A DNA stretch of 17,625 nt from Trichomonas tenax (GCA_023091735.1 JALKBU010001050.1:1-17625), one strand, 5' to 3'. Counted from the stretch's first letter, positions 1-8,704 are shown. Translations and numbers: made by a program. Notes: generated by a model not told the origin, from the letters alone.

Positions 1-119
1 TATAAATATATTAACAAAATCAATTATAATTAATACATTCATAAACAGTGTGATTATAGATTATTATTTTAAGAATATGAGACTCTGTTTTTGTATTTTT
101 AAAAAAGCAATAATTTAAC

Positions 120-525
120 TTATTTAGGATTTCCATTTATTTTCATATGAAATTGGTGCTTTTCAGGAGTGCTGAGTATGTATATAGCATTTGCTCGTCT
201 ATTTAACTTGAGGATCTCAATGCCTCCATGAGATTTCATCGAATTTTGACATGAAAAATAACGAAAGTCGCCATTTTTGACACTTATTATCTGATATTTG
301 TCATGTAAAGTCGAAAATTTAAAATGTAATGTTCCCAATGAGCAAATTTTGTGTGAACTTGAGGTAGCATAACTTTATGTATGCTCGATGAATGAGCAAA
401 GGAATGCCGTTTGAATCCTGCACGTTGCATATTTTTTCTTTTCTATTTTTTGATTTTTCTACCGGAACTCTAGCAAAAATAAGCGAGCGAACGCTATAAT
501 AGTGAGATGTATTTGTTATAATCAT
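120..525 (-). pseudogene. doubtful ORF pair, unknown product, two frames
   Basis: Two overlapping minus-strand reading frames could form one short protein. The first runs from an ATG at 525 to a TAA near 319; the second runs from about 338 to a TAA at 120. A single one-base shift near 320-338 would join them into about 135 residues. The first part is basic and contains SHYYSVRSLIFARVPVEKSK. I recognise no domain. A TCATT motif lies just before the ATG, as in trichomonad initiators, which mildly supports a real gene. Codon composition is not decisive and both halves could be chance ORFs. Confidence 0.25.
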
Positions 526-526
526 C

Positions 527-531
527 AATGA
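527..531 (-). promoter_or_regulatory. possible initiator (Inr) TCATT
   Basis: On the minus strand TCATT ends two bases before the ATG at 525. Trichomonad core promoters use an initiator of the form TCA(C/T)(A/T) within about 20 bases of the start codon. The motif is short, so chance occurrence is likely, and the gene it would serve is itself doubtful. Confidence 0.2.
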
Positions 532-538
532 GATTCAT

Positions 539-576
539 AACAGAAGCCCATTAATGATTTGTAATGGGTTTCTGTT
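539..576. other. 15-bp hairpin
   Basis: Bases 539-553 and 562-576 are inverted repeats around an 8-base loop (ATGATTTG). All pairs match except one that would be G-U in RNA. The core arm reads CAGAAGCCCATTA. It lies just upstream of the doubtful minus-strand ORF and has no run of T that would suggest a terminator. Its role is unknown. Confidence 0.6.
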
Positions 577-1540
577 TGTAATCATATCATGATTAAGTAA
601 TACCTTGCTAAGATCATGCAACAGATTGCACCACTAGAATTAGCACCCACAAAAAGCACGTAAATGTTTCATCAGATTCGTCCAGAAAGGGGGTCACTTG
701 TTAAAAATCACAAAACTCAAAAGAGTAAATGAGAAAAAAAATGGAGCCTATTTTACTTGTTAATTTTTTTATATAATCGATATTATACATAATGACTATC
801 ATCAAACAAATAACAGTTACCTAATATATCTGAATCAAAATATTATCTTTAATAATATTGATTTTTCATTTTGATTTTCGATCAATTAATGTTCAAAAAT
901 TTAATGAATAGTAAATTTTTGCATATTTGGGATACACATCTTGATACTATAAATATTCAAGCTCATAATATGGTTCAATGTGATTCTTTTATAAGGATAT
1001 ATATTGAAAGTATTTAATTACATAGGCAACATATAAATTTTAATTGATCAATATATTCTATATCTATAATATACTAATAGACAGTATAAGATTTGTCGGA
1101 ATTCGTGCTTTTTAATTCCAAAAACAATTCTTTAATACAAAATCGGATAAAATATTTTTATTATTTAGTTACATTTTTCATCAATTGGAAAGAAAAGCAT
1201 TTAACATACAGAAAAACTAATATGCATCATATAGCGATTTTAGATTTTTAATGTCAAGGCTCAAAATAAATTCTTTGGTCAAGAAAAATTAAGATTAGAA
1301 AAAATAATTTTCCATGTCCAATTTGAATTACATGTCAAAAAAATTTTTCGGGAAAAAATTGAATTCAATTGAAAAAAATGATTTTGAGTGAATTAGTTGT
1401 TTTGCATAATGTGAATTACTAATTTCACAAAATAAACAGTTTTTGCATATTTTCATAAATATCACTCTCTATCATTATCTAAACACATAGGATGTAAACA
1501 AAATTGAGAGCGCATTCAATTTATTTACACTATTTTTTTT
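577..1540. other. intergenic, no supported gene
   Basis: This is strongly AT-rich sequence with no convincing coding region on either strand. A short plus-strand stretch around 609-750 reads as a fluent peptide (for example IMQQIAPLELAPTKST before a TAA) and may be a small gene scrap, but nothing in it is recognisable. The last 30 bases before 1541 should hold the cyclin promoter; a TTCAATTT and a T-rich run are visible but there is no clean TCA(C/T)(A/T) match. Confidence 0.5.
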
Positions 1541-2429
1541 ATGGAAACACTCAGCACAAACCATCCAAAGCTTTTCATGCCCAGTTTAGAGATGGCTGAT
1601 GCCACCTTTCTGCAGAAGCATGGCTGCTTTAGCGTTGATGATTTTGATGTTTCATTTTCTTCCGACGAAGAAGACAAAAACTACAATTCATCACTTTTCG
1701 AGTACATTCCAATTACTATCGTCAACATAAATTGGCACCAACACAAGTTAAATTCATACATTGGATCTTTTACTGAAAATGTGCAAAGCAACTGCCGAAT
1801 TATTGTCATTGATTGGTGTATACGAGTGTATCTGGAGATGAAACTTACGAAAGAAACACTTTTCCTCGGCGTTTCAATATTCGATATTGTAACGAGCACC
1901 AAAAAAGGTCAGAACTTGTCATTTACAGCTCTTTGCGGCAACAGCTTTGTGGATAGCCTCGAAAATCGAAGAATCGAGCGCCCCAATGTTATCGGATTTT
2001 ATAACTGCTTGCGGAGAAAATTATACAGCGAAGGAGTTCTACAGTTGCGAGAAATGCATATTGCGACACATGAATTATGATGTTGCCTTTGCAACTCTTG
2101 AATTTTATTTAAGATTAGCTTTAGGAACGTGTTATGTCTCAGATAGATATCAGGAAACCGTTGAAATCGTTTCTTTTTGTTCACTGTTCTTAGATCATTA
2201 TTTTGATCCACAAATTGTTGCTTCGTCGATTTTGGATCTTTCTTCAATAATCACGAATAAAAACGAGTTAATTTGGAAATCAGCTTTTCCTTTCAATGAA
2301 ACTTCTGTCATAGATGTCGTTGAACAACTCAAAAAGATATATAAAGAACAAATTTCATTCAAGAAAGGAATTATATATCAAAATTACCATGAAACGTTTA
2401 ACACCCGAGAAATTAGTAATGTCATATGA
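1541..2429 (+). pseudogene. cyclin-like protein, one frameshift
   Basis: This is a cyclin-box protein, expected to bind and activate a cyclin-dependent kinase. The ATG at 1541 opens a frame of 179 codons. After an acidic N-terminal region, residues 85-117 carry the start of the cyclin N domain (R86, D91-W92 and LTKETLFLGVSIFDIV). The homology then moves to the next frame, where LQLFAATALWIASKIEES, the SDF helix and the LRHMNYDV segment continue the cyclin N box, followed by a cyclin-C-like region ending at 2429. The switch lies near the A6 run at 1901-1906: a one-base length change there restores continuity. No trichomonad-type intron motifs are visible at the switch. It could be a recent pseudogene or an assembly error in a homopolymer. 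The cyclin class (B-like or Pho80-like) cannot be decided by eye. Confidence 0.75.
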
Positions 2430-2561
2430 CTTTTATTCTATTATAATTGATTTTGTTTGTAAATTAATATATTTTATTAATCTTCAAGTAATAATCAATT
2501 CAGATATTTTTGTTTATATTCAACTGATAATCAATAACATAATTTCCATAGGAGAATTATA

Positions 2562-3060
2562 TTATATATTTGTATAATATGGTTTGTTTTTCAATTTATT
2601 TATTGAATCAAATAATTTCTTCATTTTGAAATTGGATTCTGTAGTGAAATATGAAAGATTGCTCAAGAATTCAATGAATGAACATCCAGACATTTCATCA
2701 CCAAACAATGATTCGGCAGCTTTGTTATATGTTTTCACTGTATAGTTATTTCCATGAGTGACAATAATTGCAATTGGAAGATCTTCAACTAATGTCTCAT
2801 AGAATTCAGTGTCTCTTGTCGATGAATCTCCTGTGAACTGTTTGAAGTTTCCTGTTAATACAGATACAATGTAAGTGTTCTTTATAACAGTCTGTGATTG
2901 ACAAACAGTTAAAAGTCTTAATGTGAACTTCATTTTCATTTGAATTTTTTTGACACGCGATAAAGCATATAAATAAGAAACAAGTAAAACAATCAGTATC
3001 GCAAAAGTTACAGGGAACTATTCATCAACAATTATCTGAACTTTGTTTCTAATAACTTGT
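2562..3060 (-). pseudogene. membrane PAS-domain fragment, trichomonad cyclase type
   Basis: Read on the minus strand, this frame holds one membrane helix (VTFAILIVLLVSYLYAL, about 2955-3011), a basic stop-transfer stretch, a linker containing KFTLRLLTVC, and a PAS core (DLPIAIIVTHG, YNKAAESLFGDEMSG). The order membrane helix, linker, PAS is what I recall from the large trichomonad family of transmembrane adenylate/guanylate cyclase-like receptors; the catalytic domain would follow but is absent, because the frame stops at 2562. A TAG at 3018-3020 interrupts the frame upstream of the helix. The same frame stays open to 3218, but there it lies antisense to a better plus-strand ORF, so I place the junction near 3060. 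This is a fragment cut at both ends. Confidence 0.55.
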
Positions 3061-3061
3061 G

Positions 3062-3436
3062 ATGCAGGATACAAAAAGTCATCGTAAATCTTTTCCTCGA
3101 TCAGTTCCATTAAATAAAGAAAAGAGCTATAAATATATGATTTATACTGAAGAAGATGACGATCCAGATATGATATTATTGAATTTAGTAAGAAGAAACA
3201 GAAGAACATTTTCAGCAATTGGTAAAATCAAATCATCCGATAAATGTTGGTTCTATCGTGAAAATTTACTTGTTGCAATGACTCCAAACGAAGAGGTAAA
3301 GGATATAGTATGAATTACATTGCCAGGCTCTGAATATGATACAAGAGCAACAAATATTTTAATTTATAAAGAACATTTTCCAAAATTACATGCAAAAATA
3401 AGTGAGTACTTTGATTCTTTCAGAGAAGATAAATAA
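3062..3436 (+). pseudogene. unknown acidic/basic protein with in-frame TGA
   Basis: I do not recognise this protein. The ATG at 3062 opens a frame that reads fluently to a TGA at 3311-3313 and then continues in the same frame to a TAA at 3434-3436, giving about 124 codons. The N-terminus is basic, followed by YMIYTEEDDDPDMILLNLVR and a segment with RTFSAIGKIKSSDKCWFYRE. After the TGA it resumes ITLPGSEYDTRATNILIYKE. The TGA could be a mutated CGA (Arg). Some resemblance to a lipid-binding beta-barrel of the tubby type came to mind but is too weak to use. It ends 14 bases from the convergent small ORF at 3451, so the two share a compact 3' region. Confidence 0.5.
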
Positions 3437-3450
3437 AATTAAATTTATTT

Positions 3451-3717
3451 TTATAGAAACTCCATATTTCGAAAATAAAACACTCTATAAATGTGATCAG
3501 CAGAGCCTTCAATACGATAGAAACTATTATCTCTGTCATAAAAATTATAGTCATTATCATCAATATTTAAATATACTGGTCTTACTATATAATCTCCATT
3601 TTCGGCTTCAATATTTAATAAAGGAAACCCTTTATCACTGAACAAAGTATATTTCCCATTTATACAAATGAAATTAATATTCTCTTCTTTCATCATTTCT
3701 TCAAGTTCTTCGGACAT
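3451..3717 (-). CDS. small protein, family copy 1 (88 aa), unknown function
   Basis: This is an 88-residue ORF starting at the ATG at 3717-3715 (MSEELEEMMKEENINF) and ending at the TAA at 3451. It is clearly homologous to the remnant at 6256-6504. Shared blocks are ELE near the N-terminus, KYTL followed by S-x-x-GFP-x-LNIE, and RPV-x-LNIDD. No known domain is recognised. It is acidic and rich in Asn, Asp and Tyr, with no membrane segment. It is convergent with the unknown protein at 3062-3436 and separated from it by 14 bases. That two diverged copies keep the same blocks shows this was a real protein; whether this copy is still used is unknown. Confidence 0.6.
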   Translation of the reverse strand: MSEELEEMMKEENINFICINGKYTLFSDKGFPLLNIEAENGDYIVRPVYLNIDDNDYNFYDRDNSFYRIEGSADHIYRVFYFRNMEFL

Positions 3718-3719
3718 TT

Positions 3720-4922
3720 CATATTCATAAAAAAGATAAATATAGGGACTGACCCCATTTTGATGAGTGTCTCACCCCGTCAAGCATATATTGCGCTAGA
3801 AGGGGCAAAAACCGAGCCAACAGAGTGTGCAAACCCTAGAGAAGGTATTTGACAGGAAATAGAGCAATATTTCCATTTTATAAATAATGATATTCAAACA
3901 ATTTTATAAAATCTCTAATTTGGACGAAGATATTCATTTCATGCATTACGAATAACATATGGATCTGTGAAAATGATCAAGGAACCTTTAAAAAGAACAA
4001 AATATCTTATAAAAAAGTTATTTTTGGGTTTGGCTTCATAACTGTTAGAAAACCATATCTTTACTTGACATGCTTTATGATTTCAGTTTGCTTGTTCAAT
4101 TTTTCGATGAAAGAAAAAATAATACAATTTTTACTTAGAAATAATATGATAGATTCATTGAAGAGCTCCAATTTTGCGAGCATGTATTTATGCGAATCTA
4201 CCCTATTGTAGGCAAAGTCCAATCATAAATTTGTTTGGTGACTGATGCAAATTTTCACCTCCATTTTTTAATCGCTGTGTCATCGAGTTGCAAATACTAC
4301 ACATAGACTTTAGAAAATATTGCTATGCTAGAACATGTTCAAATCAGGCATAATTAATAATCAGATTTTGAATCGATCGATTTCATGATGATCACACCTG
4401 ATTTATAACTTACATATTCTTGTTTTGTTTTTCAAAAACTTATTTTACTTGCCTAACGTGAATTCATCAAAATCACAAACGTGCTGACTCGAATTCATGA
4501 TATTTTTTTAATATATTAGTATCAAACACTTCATCATACAGGAGTATAGCTGTTATTCTAATTTGCAAATTTTTGGCACATTCCTAATGTACCAAAAAAC
4601 TAAAAGATTCAAAATATTGGACCGCATTTTTTTGAATGAAACTCACAGAAAAATTCTATGAGTTCTCTCAATTTTTCTCAATCCCATATTTTGAACAGCA
4701 GTTGATAATAAAATTATTTTTGTTGTTAGTTGGTAGGTAGATAAAAAATATTTTCGAGAAAGGGTTCAAAAAGTCAATCTCAAAATTTACGAGAATTCAC
4801 TGTTATAAAGACCCGAAAATCACGATTTTTAACACTTCTGAAAATCACACAAAATAAAGTTAATTTTTTAAAAATTATTTTTTTGTTTACTATAAAAATG
4901 AGCAAAAGCCAAATTGCTAAAG
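3720..4922. other. intergenic, GC-richer island and a hairpin, no gene
   Basis: I see no convincing gene over these 1.2 kb. About 3745-3850 is noticeably GC-richer than its surroundings (it includes GACTGACCCCATT and CACCCCGTC). A minus-strand frame there reads GFAHSVGSVFAPSSAIYA before a stop, then RGETLIKMGSVPI, which may be a scrap of repeat. A short palindrome at 4641-4663 is listed separately. The rest is AT-rich. Confidence 0.5.
4641..4663. repeat. palindrome related to the 17.2-kb inverted repeat
   Basis: ACTCACAGAA and TTCTATGAGT form a hairpin with one mismatch around an AAA loop. The complement reads CTCATAGAATTTTTCTGTG, which matches the arm starting at 17223 (CTCATAGAATTTTTTGTG) apart from one short difference. 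This suggests a dispersed repeat. Confidence 0.4.
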
Positions 4923-5102
4923 TCAGCGAATACAATGATTCTTGGCTCTTCCAGCAGCTAATGCAGCTAATTGCTTCTAGGATAATTTCCTTTTCGGCTT
5001 TTGCTCTGCTGGTTTCTCTTCTTTCTTTTCGCCTTTGATTTCCTTGAGTATCTCATCTTTGAGTTCTTTCTTCAGGGTTTCACTGTCGAATGTCTCTATC
5101 AT
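4923..5102 (-). pseudogene. small Lys-rich protein with LAALAAGRAK motif, in-frame TAG
   Basis: The minus-strand ATG at 5102-5100 opens a highly charged, probably helical frame (KKELKDEILKEIKGEKKEE), then KPKRKLS, a TAG at 4977-4979, and KQLAALAAGRAK, ending at a TGA at 4923-4925. The motif (K/E)KQLAALAAGRAK is one I associate with small proteins of Maverick/Polinton elements and of large DNA viruses and phages. The TAG falls where Gln or Glu would fit. The ORF diverges from the gene starting at 5137 with only 34 bases between the start codons, and both sides show initiator-like TCA motifs. It is probably a decayed element gene. Confidence 0.5.
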
Positions 5103-5112
5103 TTCTTTATGA
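5099..5112. promoter_or_regulatory. divergent initiator-like motifs
   Basis: TCATT at 5099-5103 on the plus strand and TCATA at 5112-5108 on the minus strand both fit the trichomonad initiator TCA(C/T)(A/T). The minus one lies five bases before its ATG (5102), a normal trichomonad spacing. The plus one is 33 bases before the ATG at 5137, somewhat long. They fit a compact divergent promoter between the two element-like genes. Confidence 0.3.
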
Positions 5113-5136
5113 TAAAAAATTTTTATTAAGTAGAAA

Positions 5137-6230
5137 ATGACTCAGAAACTTTCGCAGAGTGAAAAGCAAAGTATCATAATGAATGAAGAGAAAGGTATTT
5201 TGCATCCACTGTATTACATATGCAAAATGAAGAATGGTGCAGTACAAATTCGCAAGAGAAAAATACCATTAAATGCTGCCCCTGCTCCACAAGTAGCTAT
5301 TTCACAAACAAAGGAGGAAGATGAGGAAGATATAATTACTAATCAAATGCTATTAGAGAAGATGGTTTCGATATTAGAAAAGAATTCCATCAGTAATGAT
5401 ATGAATTTAAACCATGTAGAAAGGGAGAAAGAGAAGAAAGAGAATAAGAAATACGTAGAATCAATATAAGAGAAAAGAGTTATATTCGATGAAGCACCAT
5501 TGAAGCATTTGTTGTGGAATTCACTTCTTAGGGTTCTGTATTCACTGAATTGGCTGCTTATTGGTATGCTTTCTCTTTAGACCCGAATGTATATAGTGAT
5601 TTGGTGTAGAGATATAGCGGAAGAACATTCAACTTCCATGTGAAAAGAATTGATTGTGTATTTATGGATGGAAAAGTTGCTGGATATAATGAACAAACTA
5701 CTTGCACTGCAGCATTTATCCCATTATAAGTGAATAGTGTGTATTTGCTATTTAAGAAGAAGCCTAATTACTATACTATCTTTGAAAATACTTTGTTCCA
5801 ATCAATTCAGCTTAACTGTGGAGCGTATGGAATTATTCCATGTGAAGGAACGGCGTCAAACTCTGCCATCTTTTATGGAATGCTTGCAAAACGCACCAAT
5901 AATAACAATGATGAAGTAGGATTTAATTATGATGTAATGCGGTCTATTACTACTATAGAAGTTGAAGATACTGGTTATGAATCCAATGACACAACACATT
6001 TCATTTGTGGATTCCCATGCGAAAATGATTACACTTATCAGCAAGGACAATTATCTAACTCTCTAATTACTTATACACTCACTATGAAAGGCTCAGATGA
6101 ATCAGCTAAGTTTAAGGAGAAGCCAATCATTTGTTTCCTCAGACATACATGCTTATCAATACAAGTCAAACAAGTAGGACCACCAATTGTCTTATTAGAT
6201 GATTATGATTTAAGTGCTCCTGGTACATAA
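5137..6230 (+). pseudogene. broken protein, possible Maverick-type virion structural protein
   Basis: The ATG at 5137 opens a 110-codon frame (charged, with a Glu/Lys-rich helix near its end) to a TAA at 5467-5469. The same frame continues fluently (EKRVIFDEAPLKHLLW). A one-base shift between about 5495 and 5530 then moves the coding signal to the next frame, which runs to the TAA at 6228-6230 through stops at 5529 (TAG), 5607 (TAG) and 5727 (TAA). Readable blocks include TELAAYWYAFSLDP, FHVKRIDCVFMDGKVAGYN, TTCTAAFIPL and FENTLFQSIQLNCGAYGIIP; the long C-terminal part ends QVGPPIVLLDDYDLSAPGT. The C-terminal part is beta-rich in appearance, Asn/Thr-rich and without membrane segments, like a jelly-roll capsid or penton-type protein, but no family is certain. 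It is followed 25 bases later by the small-protein copy 2. Confidence 0.5.
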
Positions 6231-6255
6231 AATAATTTTTATCTTGAAATAATTT

Positions 6256-6504
6256 AGTGAACTTGAAGCGCTTTTTAAGGAAAGACAGATTCCATATGTT
6301 GAAATAGATGATAAATATACTTTATTAAGTTCTAATGGATTTCCTGTTCTAAATATTGAATATAATTATAATGATGGTATTTTGATTCGACCAGTAAATT
6401 TGAACATTGATGATGATTATTTCGAAAGAGATTGCAGATGTTATAAGATACCTAATATTGATATATTATATAATATATATTGGTGGCGTTCTAGAGACTT
6501 TTAA
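6256..6504 (+). pseudogene. small protein, family copy 2, start codon lost
   Basis: This is the diverged homolog of the 3451-3717 protein, here on the plus strand. From AGT at 6256 it reads SELEALFKERQIPYVEIDD, then KYTLLSSNGFPVLNIE, RPVNLNIDDDY and a C-terminus IYWWRSRDF before the TAA at 6502-6504. The first three codons align with the start of copy 1, but the bases before them read TTT instead of ATG, so the start appears lost. It follows the possible capsid-type remnant by 25 bases in the same direction, which suggests both belonged to one element. Confidence 0.6.
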
Positions 6505-6511
6505 AAAGAAA

Positions 6512-7261
6512 TTATTTTTGTCTATATATAGATTCGTCGCTATATATATGGATCTTTATATATATCAGAGCGGTGAAAACAATTAATGATGCCGCCTTTT
6601 CTAGAATGTGTCGGGGGTCTTGTCCTCGTATAGGATAAGGACTACGCACATTCTTATACTTGACTGTATAATTTAATAAGTTCGAAACCCCTTTGTAAAG
6701 TTTCTTTGTTTTCGATTCTTCGATCAATCCGCTGAATCTGCTGCTGATGTCGAGTTCGTTGCCTGAGAAATTATGTATCGGAGTCTCATAGGACGATAGA
6801 AAATGTAAACTTTGCTTGATGTCAAATTCAATGCAGCTTCAAAATATTATTCTATTCTCTGTACAGTCCCTTCATATAAATTTACGTTCTTGAATGCTTT
6901 TCTAAAAAAAGCTTTATGGCACTCTAAATCGTTATAATGATTGTCACAAGAAAACATTCTAGAAAAGGTGATAGAGCAAATTTTGTTCTCCTCCAGTTTC
7001 TAACGTAATAAAATACCTGAAGCTCTAGATTCATTTATTCCTCCATTATATATTTTTTGCCTATCTATATATGATCCTTTTGCACCTAAAGAATAATTAT
7101 TTAGGTCTCTACTCACACCACCAAGTTCAATTAAATATACACCACAATCAAATGATATAGCATACGGTGAACATTAATAAATATTCATTGTTATTGATAA
7201 CAATAGTTACTTTGCTTTTCAATTTTGATTCATTCTCTAATTTACTATCAATTGGCCGCAT
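6512..7261 (-). pseudogene. multiply broken gene, N-terminus like trichomonad glycine-rich surface proteins
   Basis: The minus strand carries a coding trace through three frames. From the ATG at 7261: MRPIDSKLENESKLKSKVTI, to about 7160. Next frame: SPYAISFDCGVYLIELGG, LGAKGSYIDRQKIYNGG and NESRASG, then a TAG at 7000-7002, CDNHYNDLECHKAFFRKAF, a TAA at 6847-6849, and YFEAALNLTSSKVYIF. Then, after a shift near 6795, the third frame: SYETPIHNFSGNELDISSRF, LIEESKTKKLYKGVSNLL. The PY..S...GVYLIEL.G and GA.GSY blocks with YNGG.NESRASG resemble a trichomonad family of glycine-rich surface proteins, but the later parts do not, so it may be a chimera or a different family. The part below about 6640 is probably not coding. 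Confidence 0.4.
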
Positions 7262-7535
7262 TTCATCATGAGTTCAATCATAAAATCCAACGCCAAAATG
7301 AAGACCAAATGCCACTTTTATATATTTATTCAGTATTGGAAAATTTTTAATAGAACCATGATATAACTTACAGGTACAGATCAAAAATGATCAAAATTTG
7401 TCAGGATTACAAAAATGCAATCATCTCTCTGTCGATTAATAATCAGATATAGATACTAAAAATGAAAAGGATCTTAATCTATTGATATTCTGACTTCAAA
7501 CGTCCTTAACTATAAGGTTTATTAACCTTAACACA

Positions 7536-7600
7536 AGGAAAATTGCCATTTTTATTGTTTTATTTTGGATGATTTTTTATGAAGACAGATATCAGTAGAA
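7536..7600 (+). other. decayed signal-peptide segment of the downstream BspA-like gene
   Basis: In the frame containing 7536 the DNA reads KIAIFIVLFWMIFYEDRYQ and then a TAG at 7596-7598. This looks like a hydrophobic signal peptide. The codon expected to be ATG reads AGG at 7536, and the mature protein resumes in another frame from 7583. So the gene's start and its link to the mature part both seem damaged. Confidence 0.35.
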
Positions 7601-8704
7601 AACCAAATAATCAATGCATCAGTTACAACATTAAACACAAATCACTTTGGTGATATCTCTCAAAATGTATCAACAATTCGATTTGAATTCGGAAGTTTAT
7701 TGCAAACAATAAATTATGATGCATTCTCATATATGAATTCATTAGAATTACTTGACATGCGTGAATGCAAACTATTTAAAACAATTCCAGTTCAATTTTG
7801 TTATCAGTGCATCAATTTAAAAGAAGTTATTTTACCAGATGATGGAAATATAACAAGCATTGGCTCTCGCGCATTCAAGTACTGCCGAAATTTAACAACA
7901 ATAAATCTTCCATATTCAGTTGAAGTTATTAATGGAGATCCAATGGGTGGAGCTTTTTCAAGTTGTTCTTCATTGAAATATTTCAGATTTTCAAAATCTT
8001 CAAAATTGAAATCAATTATGCAACATGCGTTTATAGATTCAAATCTTTCTTATTTTTATTTGGGTCCAAATATTCAAGAAATATATGGAGCACCATTTCT
8101 TGAGCTGAAACATATTACAATCGCCTTTGATGATTCAAATCCATATTTCTTCAATGTCAGCAATGTTTTATACACAAGAAATATGACGAAAATAGTTTTT
8201 ATTTTTCCGCAATTTCGGGGAGAATTGATAATTCCAACAGGCGTCAAATATATGAGTTTTCAAGTATTCAGAAACACATCAATAACTCGCCTTGTTTTTA
8301 ACGATGGATTAACATCACTATCCGAATGGACATTTGTTGATTGTAATTTTTTGACAGAGATTGTTTTTCCTTCAACTCTTCAAACTATGGCAGGATATAC
8401 ATTTCGTAACTGTTATTCATTGTCTAAAATCACATTCAACAGTTGTCCTTATTTTAATTCTGATACATTTAGAGATCAACAAATTTCATGTGGGTACACA
8501 TTCAATGGCTGCACTCCTTCATATTCACCTCCATTTGGAACATCACAATGCACAAATATCAAACCACTTCCATTTCCAGTCACTCCAGGTCCTGTTTTCT
8601 GTAAATCATGCTACTGTCGCTATAGTCAATTTTTCAACATTCGCATTGCATTTCATGTTTTTTTAATTGCAGATATGAAAAAAAAGAATAAAAGTCAACA
8701 ATAA
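7583..8704 (+). CDS. BspA-like leucine-rich-repeat protein, 5' end damaged
   Basis: This is a surface-type LRR protein of the BspA/TpLRR (LRR_5) family, which in trichomonads is very large and linked to host-cell or bacterial contact. The frame opens after a TGA at 7580 and has no ATG until 7733. Repeats have the usual spacing, for example SIGSRAFKYCRNLTTINLP, GGAFSSCSSLKYFRF, SIMQHAFIDSNLSYFYL, SLSEWTFVDCNFLTEIVFP and TMAGYTFRNCYSLSKITF. After the repeats comes a Pro/Ser-rich linker (LPFPVTPGP) and a hydrophobic stretch near IRIAFHVFLIADMKKKNK, a possible membrane anchor with a basic tail. It is convergent with the 835-residue BspA-like gene, with 76 bases between stops. With no in-frame ATG at the front it is probably a pseudogene or needs an N-terminal frameshift. 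Confidence 0.75.
   Translation, partial: RQISVENQIINASVTTLNTNHFGDISQNVSTIRFEFGSLLQTINYDAFSYMNSLELLDMRECKLFKTIPVQFCYQCINLKEVILPDDGNITSIGSRAFKYCRNLTTINLPYSVEVINGDPMGGAFSSCSSLKYFRFSKSSKLKSIMQHAFIDSNLSYFYLGPNIQEIYGAPFLELKHITIAFDDSNPYFFNVSNVLYTRNMTKIVFIFPQFRGELIIPTGVKYMSFQVFRNTSITRLVFNDGLTSLSEWTFVDCNFLTEIVFPSTLQTMAGYTFRNCYSLSKITFNSCPYFNSDTFRDQQISCGYTFNGCTPSYSPPFGTSQCTNIKPLPFPVTPGPVFCKSCYCRYSQFFNIRIAFHVFLIADMKKKNKSQQ

Noticed and set aside
1895..1950. Intron in the cyclin gene
   Set aside because: Trichomonad introns carry long conserved motifs at both ends; none is visible, and a one-base change explains the frame switch.
2314..2577. Plus-strand ORF overlapping the cyclin end
   Set aside because: It overlaps the cyclin C-terminal part in another frame and is hydrophobic only because the DNA is AT-rich.
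5856..6050. Minus-strand hydrophobic ORF
   Set aside because: It is antisense to the better supported frame of the possible virion protein remnant.
6600..6700. tRNA-like segment with GTTCGAAACC
   Set aside because: Only the T-loop-like string is present; I could not fold acceptor, D and anticodon stems around it on either strand.
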